6,562 nucleotides of DNA from an uncultured Oxalobacteraceae bacterium (lineage in GTDB: Bacteria; Pseudomonadota; Gammaproteobacteria; Burkholderiales; Burkholderiaceae), in assembly GCA_946479255.1 (NCBI GenBank), contig CAMLFK010000273.1, positions 1 to 6,562 on the forward strand. Reading direction: 5' to 3'. The first letter of the stretch is position 1, and every line of letters begins with the position of its first letter. A program made the translations under genes and the position numbers. Below the pieces are notes generated by a model. It saw only the letters and a program-made list of their open reading frames with translations, searched no databases and was not told the origin of the DNA. Below are positions 1 to 6,562 of this stretch, piece after piece.

Positions 1-92
1 TGTATGCCTGACGACTTTGATCGAACGCCACTGTGCTCTGCACGGGAAGGCAGGAGCAAAGGAGGATGACGGCGAGCCAGAAGACCGGCCAA
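1..92 (+). promoter_or_regulatory. Cobalamin (B12) riboswitch, 3' part, cut by the left window edge
   Basis: Several blocks characteristic of the cobalamin riboswitch (the btuB-leader class) occur in the expected order. CACTG is at 29-33, preceded by GC. A small GTGC/GCAC stem (33-36 with 40-43) leads into CGGGAAGG at 43-50. GGATGA is at 64-69, and GAGCCAGAAGACCGGCC, the B12-box-like 3' core, is at 74-90. The order and spacing resemble the E. coli btuB leader, which has CACTG, then GGGAAG, then GCCCGAAGACCTGCC. The 5' half, including the paired arms and the kissing loop L5, lies before base 1, as does the promoter. In this family, adenosylcobalamin or a related corrinoid binds the nascent RNA and lowers expression of the downstream gene, here a TonB-dependent receptor and a PepSY membrane protein. 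The identification is strong. The preferred corrinoid form cannot be read from this fragment. Confidence 0.9.
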
Positions 93-106
93 TCACGATT
101 GCTTGT

Positions 107-159
107 GCAAAACCCGGGGTGTGGTTTTGCCTGTTGCTTGTTCCTTGTTTTCTTTCTTT
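107..159 (+). terminator. Probable riboswitch expression platform: hairpin followed by T-rich tract
   Basis: GCAAAACC (107-114) and GGTTTTGC (123-130) form a perfect 8-bp stem around the 8-nt loop CGGGGTGT. A T-rich but interrupted stretch follows at 131-159, including GTTTTCTTTCTTT. It sits 16 nt after the riboswitch core, where an expression platform is expected, so ligand-dependent transcription termination is plausible. The loop could also be the L13 partner that kisses L5 of the aptamer. The stem contains four A-T pairs and the Ts do not begin immediately after it, so this would be an imperfect intrinsic terminator. The ribosome-binding region is about 190 nt further on, so direct sequestration of the start site by this hairpin is less likely. 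The pairing is seen directly; the mechanism is inferred. Confidence 0.45.
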
Positions 160-332
160 GCTGGTAACGCAATCGCATGCCGCGGTCGCCTGTTTGCGCG
201 TGCGCCCGTCGCACTTGCAGCCTGTGCAGCGCCAGATGCGCGCGCCTCGCCTGCATGGAAGGAAGGCGATGGCCTGCGCCCGTGGCGAGCAAGACAAGAA
301 AAATTAACCCGCTACAAACAGAAGAACCTTCC
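160..332 (+). other. Long untranslated leader between the riboswitch hairpin and the receptor start
   Basis: About 170 nt with no gene I can support. Short open frames cross it, but their translations are rich in Arg, Ala and Cys, match no family I recognise, and have no good ribosome-binding site. A small GTGCG/CGCAC hairpin lies at 200-204 with 210-214. The last 40 nt before the start codon turn A-rich, as is common just upstream of a translation start. The stretch may hold further regulatory RNA structure or simply be spacer. Confidence 0.5.
320..325 (+). promoter_or_regulatory. Weak ribosome-binding site for the receptor gene
   Basis: AGAAGA sits 7 nt before the ATG at 333, within an A-rich stretch. 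It is a modest Shine-Dalgarno match, but it helps choose this start over the in-frame ATG at 177, which would precede the signal peptide by 52 residues. Confidence 0.4.
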
Positions 333-2435
333 ATGACTTACTTGAACAAACCCAACACCATCTCCATCCGCCCCATCGCCGCCGCCATCGCACTGTTAGG
401 CGCTTCCGGCGCCTGGGCCCAGCAAGCGGAGGTGATGCCCACCGTGACCATCCAAGGTGCAGCCGTGCAGGAAGGCCTGGGACTGGCCCGCCAGAACGGC
501 ACTGCCAGCCGCCTGAACCTGAGCGCGGAAGACATGCCCGCCAGCGTGGAGTCGCTCAGCGCCGCCACCATGCAGGCACGCGGCGACCTGCAGGTGAAGG
601 ACGCCATCACCCGCAGCACCGGCCTGACCGACATGAGTTCGCCGGGCAACGGCATCGCCTATTCGGCGCGCGGCTTCGGCGGCAACAACGCCATCGCCAT
701 GCTGGAGAACGGCCAGCGCCTGCTGGTGGGTGCGGGCACGGCCACCTATCCGGCCGACCCGTGGGCTTATGAATACATCGAAGTGCTGCGTGGCCCCGGT
801 TCGGTGGTGTACGGCAGCGGCACCACCGGCGCCACCATCAACGCCGTGCGCAAGGCGCCGCAGCGTGCCACCTCGATCGAGGCGATGGCGGGCATCGGCG
901 GCGGCAAGGCGCTGCGTGCGGGCGTGGGCGGTACCGGTGCGCTGGGCGAGTCAGGCGCCTTCCGCGTCGACGCCTACGGCGACCGCAGCGGCGGCTTCAT
1001 CGACCGTGGCGACGCGCGCCACCGTAAGCTGCTCTCCAGCCTGAGCTATGCGCTGACGCCGGACCTGGATCTGGATGCACAGCTGGACCACGCCGAACAA
1101 AAGCCGCAGCGCTACTTCGGCACGCCCTTGGTGAACGGCCGGCTTGCGGGCCACCTGCGCAAGGAAAACTACAACGTCGGCGATGCCGACATCGAGTACG
1201 TCGACGACAAGGCCCTCGCACGCCTGACCTGGCGCATGTCGCCGGCGCTCACCATCAGCAACGAGCTGGCCTACATGAAAGCGCGCCGCAACTGGCGCAA
1301 CGCCGAGTACTACGTCTACGACCCGGCCGCAAATCTGGTGGGCCGCAGCGATTACATCGCCATCAAGCACGACCAGGAACAGACCGCCAACCGCCTCGAA
1401 GCGCGCTGGAACGCGGGCGCCAACAAGCTGGTGGCGGGCTGGGAAGCTTCCATAATTAACTTCCTGCACACCAACAACTCGCCGTATGGCGGCAGCTCCA
1501 CAGTGGCGCCGAGCGGTTTTAACCCCGGCGTGTTCGACAGCCCGGACCCGCTACGCCCGAACTTCGCCACCGACACCACCACCAACGCGCTGTACATCGA
1601 GGATGCCTACCGCCTGAACGAGCGCCTGCTGCTGCTGGCCGGCGCGCGCCATGACCGCTACAAGGTAGAACGCATCAGCCTGCTGGGCGCGGCCGGTTTC
1701 ACTTCCACCTTGAACTCGACTGCCGTGCGCCTCGGCCTGACCTGGAAACTGGCGCCGCATGCTGCGCTGTACGGCCAGTACAGCACCGGTAGCGATCCCT
1801 TGACCAGCCTGCTGTCCCTGAACCTGGCCAACGCCCGCTACAAGCTGACACGCTCGCACCAGGTGGAAGGCGGCTTCAAGCAGACGCTGGCCAAGGGCAA
1901 GGCCGAGTGGACCGCGGCCCTATACCGGATTCGCAAGGACGACATCATCACGCGCGATCCGTCCAAGCCCGCGCTGTCCATTCAGGGCGGTTCACAATCG
2001 TCGCAGGGCGCCGAGTTCAGCGCCAGCGCGAGCCTCGCTTCCGCATGGCGCCTGGACGCCAACCTGGCCTACACCGACGCCAGGTTCGATCAACTGATCG
2101 AAGGCGGCAACATCTCGCGCGCGGGCAAGCGCCCGCCCGACGTGCCGGAGACCTCGGCCAACCTGTGGCTCAGCTATAAGGCCGACGCGTGGCGTGCCGG
2201 CGCTGGCGCGCGTTACGTCGGCAAGCGTTTCATCGACAATGGCAACACGCAGGCGCTGCCGGCCTACACCACGCTGGACGCCACGCTGGGCTGGAATGTG
2301 AACCGCAATGTGCTGGTGCAGCTGAATCTGCGCAATCTGACGGACAAGCTGTACGCCAGCACGTCCTACAGCGACAGCCAGTACCTGCTGGGTGATCGGC
2401 GTCATGCCGAGCTGACCGTGCAGTGGCGTTACTGA
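333..2435 (+). CDS. TonB-dependent outer-membrane receptor, siderophore-receptor style, under B12 riboswitch control
   Basis: A 700-residue outer-membrane active transporter that takes up a scarce ligand using energy passed from TonB-ExbB-ExbD. The ATG at 333 was chosen because it places a signal peptide at the N-terminus: a basic Arg13, a hydrophobic stretch around 15-27, and a likely cut after Ala-Trp-Ala at residue 29. The mature protein begins QQAEV, followed by a TonB-box-like PTVTIQ at 36-41. The plug domain follows, with the typical MPASVESLS and SARGFGG blocks and EVLRGP at 150-155, then YGSGTTGATIN. The rest alternates polar and aromatic residues as a 22-strand beta-barrel does. The end carries NLRNLTDKLYAS and a final Trp-Arg-Tyr, an aromatic C-terminus suited to BAM-dependent assembly (often Phe, here Tyr). 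The length is normal and the frame is intact. The sequence style is that of ferric-siderophore receptors rather than classical BtuB, yet the upstream riboswitch points to a corrinoid or cobalt-containing ligand. The family call is firm; the ligand is inferred. Confidence 0.93.
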   Translation: MTYLNKPNTISIRPIAAAIALLGASGAWAQQAEVMPTVTIQGAAVQEGLGLARQNGTASRLNLSAEDMPASVESLSAATMQARGDLQVKDAITRSTGLTDMSSPGNGIAYSARGFGGNNAIAMLENGQRLLVGAGTATYPADPWAYEYIEVLRGPGSVVYGSGTTGATINAVRKAPQRATSIEAMAGIGGGKALRAGVGGTGALGESGAFRVDAYGDRSGGFIDRGDARHRKLLSSLSYALTPDLDLDAQLDHAEQKPQRYFGTPLVNGRLAGHLRKENYNVGDADIEYVDDKALARLTWRMSPALTISNELAYMKARRNWRNAEYYVYDPAANLVGRSDYIAIKHDQEQTANRLEARWNAGANKLVAGWEASIINFLHTNNSPYGGSSTVAPSGFNPGVFDSPDPLRPNFATDTTTNALYIEDAYRLNERLLLLAGARHDRYKVERISLLGAAGFTSTLNSTAVRLGLTWKLAPHAALYGQYSTGSDPLTSLLSLNLANARYKLTRSHQVEGGFKQTLAKGKAEWTAALYRIRKDDIITRDPSKPALSIQGGSQSSQGAEFSASASLASAWRLDANLAYTDARFDQLIEGGNISRAGKRPPDVPETSANLWLSYKADAWRAGAGARYVGKRFIDNGNTQALPAYTTLDATLGWNVNRNVLVQLNLRNLTDKLYASTSYSDSQYLLGDRRHAELTVQWRY

Positions 2436-2446
2436 TCGGCCAATCC

Positions 2447-3904
2447 ATGGGCTCGTGGAAGCGTCAGTTGCATTTGTGGCATCGCTGGCTTGGGATAGGC
2501 GTCGGCTTACTGGTGCTGTTGTGGTTCGGTTCGGGCATCGTCATGATGTACGTGCCCTACCCGGCCCTGACCGAGCAGGAGCGCATGGCATGGCTGCCGC
2601 CGATCGACCCCGCCCAGGTCAGGGTCAGCGCCTGGGACGCCTGGCAGGCGACGGCGCAGCCCGGCATGCCCGGCGCGGTGCGGCTCAATAGTGTGGCCGG
2701 ACGGCCCGTCTACCATTTCCAGGCCGAACGCAGCTTGCATTCGATCTGGGCAGACACCGGTGCCGCGCTGCGGGTGACGGACGGCATGGCGGCCGCAGCC
2801 GCGCGCAGCGTCGTGCCCGGCGCCCAGGTGCTGTCGGTGGAACAGCTTGAACTCGACCAATGGACCTTCGGCCGGGTGGCTGTGCATCGGCCCTTGTACC
2901 GGGTCGCTGCCGGCGACGCGGCCGGCAGCGTGCTCTACGTGTCGGGCCGCACCGGCGAGCTGGTGCGCGACACCACGCGCAGCGAGCGCGCCTGGAACTG
3001 GGCCGGTTCGGTGATCCACTGGATCTATTTCACGCCGCTGCGCACCCATGGCGAGCCGTGGCGGCAAGTGGTGATGTGGACTTCGGCCGTGGCGCTGATG
3101 CTGGCGATGACGGGCATGGTGCTGGGCATACAGCGCCTGCGCCTGCGCCGCCGCTATGCCAACGGCGCCCGCTCGCCATACAAGGGCTGGCAAGCCTGGC
3201 ATCACTGGCTGGGCCTGATCCTCGGCACGCTAACGCTGACCTGGCTGTTCAGCGGCTGGCTCTCGGTGACGCCGTTCGGCTGGCTGTCCTCGCCTGGCAT
3301 CACGGCGCAGGACGGCTTGGCGTTCGCCGGCGGGCCGCTGGACCGGGCCGACCTGGCGGTGGCGGCGGCGGACGCAGTCCGCGTCCATCCCGGCGTGCTT
3401 GAACTTGAGTGGCGGCGCGTGGGCGGTAAGCTCTATCTGAGCGCGCTGGAGCGCACGCAGCGCAGGCTGCTTGATGCGCACAGCGCGGCAGCGGTGGGTG
3501 CACTCCCGGCGGACGTGCTGCTGCGCGCGGTGCGGGCCACGCGCCCCGCTGCGCCGCTGAAGGACGCCGTGATGCTCTCCAGCGGCGACAACTACTACTA
3601 CAGCCACCATCACCAGGCCGCATTCCCCGTGCTGCGGGTGCAGTTCCAGCTGCCGGACGAAACCACGTTCTACGCCGATCCGGTCCAGGGGCAACTGGTG
3701 GGCTACGCTGACAGCAACAGCAAATGGAACCGCTGGCTGTTCAACGGTCTGCACCAGTTCGACTTTGCGCCCATCGTGCGCACGCGCCCAGTGTGGGACG
3801 TGCTGGTGGTGTCGCTCTGTCTGCTGGGTGCCATATTGGGCATCACCGGCGTGGTGCTGGGCTGGCGTCGCATCATAAAAACCAAGGCTTTGTTGCTCAA
3901 ATAA
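2447..3904 (+). CDS. PepSY-domain membrane protein (PepSY_TM family), possible inner-membrane reductase
   Basis: A 485-residue inner-membrane protein with four predicted helices: about 17-36, 208-228, 254-277 and 451-472. The large loops between helices 1-2 and 3-4 are PepSY-like and probably periplasmic. Family hallmarks are LWHRWLG at 10-16, WHHWLGL at 251-257, an aromatic and His-rich segment DNYYYSHHHQ at 381-390, and NGLHQFDF at 433-440. His12, His191, His252/253 and His436 lie in or beside helices and could bind haem, as in the di-haem siderophore reductase FoxB of the same family; that is inference. It starts 11 nt after the receptor stop, so it is almost certainly in the same transcript and under the same riboswitch. 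Neither candidate start (ATG 2447, GTG 2423) has a strong ribosome-binding site. ATG 2447 was preferred because the family usually begins just before the first Trp-His-rich helix. Its stop overlaps the convergent pump gene by 8 bp. A reductive or release role for the imported ligand is plausible but unproven. Confidence 0.88.
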   Translation: MGSWKRQLHLWHRWLGIGVGLLVLLWFGSGIVMMYVPYPALTEQERMAWLPPIDPAQVRVSAWDAWQATAQPGMPGAVRLNSVAGRPVYHFQAERSLHSIWADTGAALRVTDGMAAAAARSVVPGAQVLSVEQLELDQWTFGRVAVHRPLYRVAAGDAAGSVLYVSGRTGELVRDTTRSERAWNWAGSVIHWIYFTPLRTHGEPWRQVVMWTSAVALMLAMTGMVLGIQRLRLRRRYANGARSPYKGWQAWHHWLGLILGTLTLTWLFSGWLSVTPFGWLSSPGITAQDGLAFAGGPLDRADLAVAAADAVRVHPGVLELEWRRVGGKLYLSALERTQRRLLDAHSAAAVGALPADVLLRAVRATRPAAPLKDAVMLSSGDNYYYSHHHQAAFPVLRVQFQLPDETTFYADPVQGQLVGYADSNSKWNRWLFNGLHQFDFAPIVRTRPVWDVLVVSLCLLGAILGITGVVLGWRRIIKTKALLLK

Positions 3905-6562
3905 GCTGAGCGCGGACAGCACGCCGATGGGCCAACAAGTACATCAGCGGCAGTAATAACAGCGTCAGGAAAGTCGAGGACAGCACACCGCCGATCACGA
4001 CCGTGGCCAGCGGCCGCTGTACTTCGGCGCCGGTACCGGTGGCAATCGCCATCGGTACAAAGCCGAGGGACGCCACCAGCGCCGTCATCAGAACCGGCCG
4101 CAGCCGCGTCAGCGCGCATTCATGAATGGCCTCGAACAATGGCATGCCTCCCTCGCGCAAGTTGCGGATAAACGAGATCATCACAAGACCGTTAAGCACC
4201 GCCACACCCGACAGCGCGATGAAACCGACCGCAGCGGAGATCGACATCGGAATATCCCGCAGCCACAGGGCGAAAATGCCGCCGGTGAGCGCGAACGGAA
4301 TACCAGTGAAGACCAGCAGCCCATCCTTCAGATTGCCAAACATGAGGAACAGCAGCGCGAACACCAGGGCGAACGCGGCCGGGACAACCAGTTGAAGTCG
4401 CTGGGTGGCCGCCTGCAGGTGCTCGAACTGCCCGCCCCATGTGGTCCAGTAGCCGGCAGGCAGTTTGACCTGCTTGACGAGCAGCGCCTCGGCACGGGCG
4501 ACGAAGGAGCCGATATCGCGCCCGCGCACGTTAGCGGTGACGACGACGCGCCGCTTGCCCTGCTCGCGGCTGAGCTGGTTCGGCCCAGGCGCCATATCGA
4601 AGCTAGCGATCTCACCAAGCGTCACGTACGCCTGACCGTGGGCTTGCGCACGGCCGGGAATCGGCACGGCAAGCCGGCGCAGGGCGTCCAGGTCGCTGCG
4701 CATCGATTCCGGCAAGCGCACCACGATATCGAAGCGGCGGTCGCCTTCGAACAGCGTGCCGGCCTCGCGGCCCGCCGTCGCCGTCGCGATAAGCTCCTGG
4801 ACGTCGGCGATGTTCAGGCCGAGACGCGCGGCGCGGTCGCGGTCAATGCGGATCTGCAGCATCGGCAAGCCCGTCGTCTGCTCGACCTTGACCTCGCTGG
4901 CGCCCGCTACCTTGCCCAGCACCTCGGCAATGCGTACGGCCTGCTGCTTGAGTACGTCCAGATCGTCGCCAAACACCTTGACCGCCACGTCGCTGCGCAC
5001 GCCCGAGATCAGCTCATTGACGCGCAACTGGATCGGCTGGCTGAACTCGTAGCTGTTACCCGGCAGCGCCTCGACCGTCTCGCGAATGGCGGCCAGCAGC
5101 TCGGCGCGGGTCTTCCCGGGCTTGGGCCATTCGCTTTCGGGCTTGAGCATGATGTAGCCGTCGGAAACGCTCGGCGGCATCGGGTCCGACGCGATCTCGG
5201 CCGTGCCAGTACGCGCGAACACCCGCTTAATTTCCGGAAACTTGGCCACCAGGGTGCGTTCGATCTGCTGCTGCATCTGGACCGACTGCGTCAGGCTGGT
5301 CCCCGGAATCCGTACCGTCAGCACAGCCAGATCGCCTTCGTTCAAGTTCGGCACGAATTCCGTCCCGAGCCGGCTGGCCATCAGCACCGAAAGCGCCAAA
5401 ACAAGGCCGGCGAAGACGAAGGCGACAAGCTTGTTGGCCATCACGTAGCGCAGGCACGGCTCGTAACGCTGCGTGAGCCAGCGCATCGTCCGGCTTTCCT
5501 TCTCTTGCACCGGTTTGTCCATGAATAGCGCTACTGCGGCGGGTACGAAGGTGATCGACAGCAGCATCGCACCCAGCAGCGCGATCACCACCGTCGTGGC
5601 CATCGGGTGGAACATCTTCCCTTCAATGCCGGTGAGTACGAAGATGGGGAGATACACGATCATGATGATCAGCTGGCCGAACAGCAGCGGGCGGCGGGCC
5701 TCCTGCGCCGCGGCGAAGACCTCGGCGAACCGTTCCTCGCGGCTCAAGGTCCGGCCCAGCCTGACCTGGGCGTGGGCGAGCCGGCGAACGCAATTCTCGA
5801 CGATCACGACCGCGCCATCGATGATGATGCCGAAGTCAAGCGCGCCGAGGCTGAGCAGATTTGCGCTGACATTGGATGCCACCATGCCTGTAAAGGTGAA
5901 CAGCATGGACAAGGGAATGACCAGTGCGGTAAGCACTGCGGCGCGGATATTGCCGAGAAAGAGGAACAGTACCGCCACCACCAGGACTGCACCTTCGATC
6001 AGGTTTCGCTTGACCGTGCCGATCGCCTTTTCCACCAAAACGGTACGGTCGTACACCGTGACCGCTTTCACGCCGGGCGGCAGGCTGCGGTTGATCTCCA
6101 CCATCTTGCGGTCAACCGCGCTGGACACTGCGCGGCTGTTCTCACCGATCAGCATAAAGACGGTGCCCAGCACGACTTCCACGCCGTTTTCGGTGGCCGC
6201 GCCCGTGCGCAGTTCGCGTCCGATCGACACTTCAGCAATATCCCTCACCCGCACCGGCGCACCGCCGACGCTGGAGACGACGATGTTGCCAAGGTCTTCG
6301 ATGCCGGCCACCTGCCCCGGCGCCCGGATCAGGTACTGCTCGCCTTCCCGCTCGATGTAGCCGGCGCCGACGTTGCCGTTGTTCTTCTCGACGGCGTCGA
6401 CCACCTGCGCGAAAGTCAGCCCGTACGACGCCAGCTTGGCCGGCATTGGGGCCACCAGGAACTCCTTGTTGTAGCCGCCGATCGAGTTGATCTCAGTGAC
6501 GCCGGGTACGTTGCGCAGCTGCGGCTTGATGATCCAGTCCTGGATCTCGCGCAGGTCGGTCG
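3897..6562 (-). CDS. czcA: CzcA-type heavy-metal RND efflux pump, inner-membrane subunit; N-terminus beyond the right edge
   Basis: The proton-driven inner-membrane subunit of a tripartite CzcCBA-like pump, which exports metal cations such as Co2+, Zn2+ or Cd2+. The frame runs open from the right edge to TGA at 3897-3899 and gives 887 visible residues. The GTG at 6453-6455 is internal, because 35 codons upstream of it still read as family sequence (REIQDWIIKPQLRNVPGV, INSIGGYNKEF). Helix 4 carries DFGIIIDGAVVIVEN (5793-5837). Its Asp, Asp and Glu match by spacing Asp402, Asp408 and Glu415 of Cupriavidus CzcA, the proton and metal relay; this suggests that about 160 residues are missing. The motif is the divalent-cation type rather than the copper/silver CusA type. 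Also visible are the second porter domain (FARTGTAEIASDPMPP region) and the C-terminal helices with SGVAVLNGLVMISF and LRPVLMTALVASLGF. No frameshift is seen. CzcB- and CzcC-like partners would be expected upstream, to the right of the window. The exact metal is not determined by this sequence. Confidence 0.93.
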   Translation of the reverse strand, partial: TDLREIQDWIIKPQLRNVPGVTEINSIGGYNKEFLVAPMPAKLASYGLTFAQVVDAVEKNNGNVGAGYIEREGEQYLIRAPGQVAGIEDLGNIVVSSVGGAPVRVRDIAEVSIGRELRTGAATENGVEVVLGTVFMLIGENSRAVSSAVDRKMVEINRSLPPGVKAVTVYDRTVLVEKAIGTVKRNLIEGAVLVVAVLFLFLGNIRAAVLTALVIPLSMLFTFTGMVASNVSANLLSLGALDFGIIIDGAVVIVENCVRRLAHAQVRLGRTLSREERFAEVFAAAQEARRPLLFGQLIIMIVYLPIFVLTGIEGKMFHPMATTVVIALLGAMLLSITFVPAAVALFMDKPVQEKESRTMRWLTQRYEPCLRYVMANKLVAFVFAGLVLALSVLMASRLGTEFVPNLNEGDLAVLTVRIPGTSLTQSVQMQQQIERTLVAKFPEIKRVFARTGTAEIASDPMPPSVSDGYIMLKPESEWPKPGKTRAELLAAIRETVEALPGNSYEFSQPIQLRVNELISGVRSDVAVKVFGDDLDVLKQQAVRIAEVLGKVAGASEVKVEQTTGLPMLQIRIDRDRAARLGLNIADVQELIATATAGREAGTLFEGDRRFDIVVRLPESMRSDLDALRRLAVPIPGRAQAHGQAYVTLGEIASFDMAPGPNQLSREQGKRRVVVTANVRGRDIGSFVARAEALLVKQVKLPAGYWTTWGGQFEHLQAATQRLQLVVPAAFALVFALLFLMFGNLKDGLLVFTGIPFALTGGIFALWLRDIPMSISAAVGFIALSGVAVLNGLVMISFIRNLREGGMPLFEAIHECALTRLRPVLMTALVASLGFVPMAIATGTGAEVQRPLATVVIGGVLSSTFLTLLLLPLMYLLAHRRAVRAQLI

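Noticed and set aside
177..332. In-frame N-terminal extension of the receptor from the ATG at 177
   Set aside because: The extra 52 residues are Cys- and Arg-rich and would bury the clear signal peptide that begins at 333. There is no ribosome-binding site at 177, and the extension lies in the riboswitch leader.
17..336. Small open frames in the leader (17-307 and 103-336)
   Set aside because: They overlap the riboswitch core or its hairpin, lack good ribosome-binding sites, and their translations resemble no protein family I know. A leader peptide is possible but unsupported.
2507..3922. Minus-strand open frames opposite the PepSY gene (2507-3205 and 3230-3922)
   Set aside because: They are His-, Arg- and Gln-rich shadow translations with no recognisable domain, lying under a well-supported plus-strand membrane protein.
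4122..5528. 468-residue open frame on the plus strand opposite the pump gene
   Set aside because: The opposite strand encodes unmistakable CzcA family sequence across this whole stretch. The plus-strand product is Arg-, Gln- and His-rich low-complexity sequence, as expected for the mirror of a GC-rich gene.
6453..6455. GTG at 6455 as the true start of the pump gene
   Set aside because: The 35 codons upstream of it to the window edge stay open and match CzcA family sequence, and about 160 further N-terminal residues are expected, so the gene is cut by the window and does not start here.
1..6562. CRISPR array, tRNA, rRNA, insertion sequence or phage genes
   Set aside because: I saw no repeat-spacer pattern, no tRNA- or rRNA-like segments and no transposase or integrase motifs. 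The three coding genes and the leader account for the window.

Overview
The window looks like chromosomal DNA of a GC-rich Gram-negative bacterium. The outer-membrane TonB-dependent receptor and the RND heavy-metal pump require a double-membrane envelope. Protein style and codon use fit a betaproteobacterium, perhaps Burkholderiales/Oxalobacteraceae, but that placement is an impression and not a computed result.

Layout. Bases 1-332 are an untranslated leader. It opens inside a cobalamin (B12) riboswitch whose 5' half lies off the left edge. The conserved 3' core is clear: CACTG, CGGGAAGG, GGATGA and GAGCCAGAAGACC. It is followed by an 8-bp hairpin and a T-rich stretch that may be the expression platform, then about 170 nt of leader without a convincing gene. 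Bases 333-2435 encode a 700-residue TonB-dependent receptor with signal peptide, TonB box, plug and barrel. Eleven bases later (2447-3904) comes a four-helix PepSY-domain membrane protein, very likely co-transcribed. On the opposite strand, 3897 to the right edge holds most of a CzcA-type heavy-metal RND efflux pump whose N-terminus is off-window. The two convergent genes overlap by 8 bp at their stop codons.

How the parts fit. The receptor would move a TonB-dependent ligand across the outer membrane. By sequence style it resembles siderophore receptors, but the riboswitch implies repression by cobalamin, so the natural ligand is more likely a corrinoid or another cobalt complex. PepSY-TM proteins next to siderophore receptors include haem-binding inner-membrane reductases such as FoxB. 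The partner here could therefore act on the imported ligand, for example by reducing or releasing it. The neighbouring CzcA family exports Co2+, Zn2+ and Cd2+, which gives a possible cobalt theme, although the pump is on the other strand and may be unrelated. The B12-controlled receptor plus PepSY pair is the most interesting part of the window.
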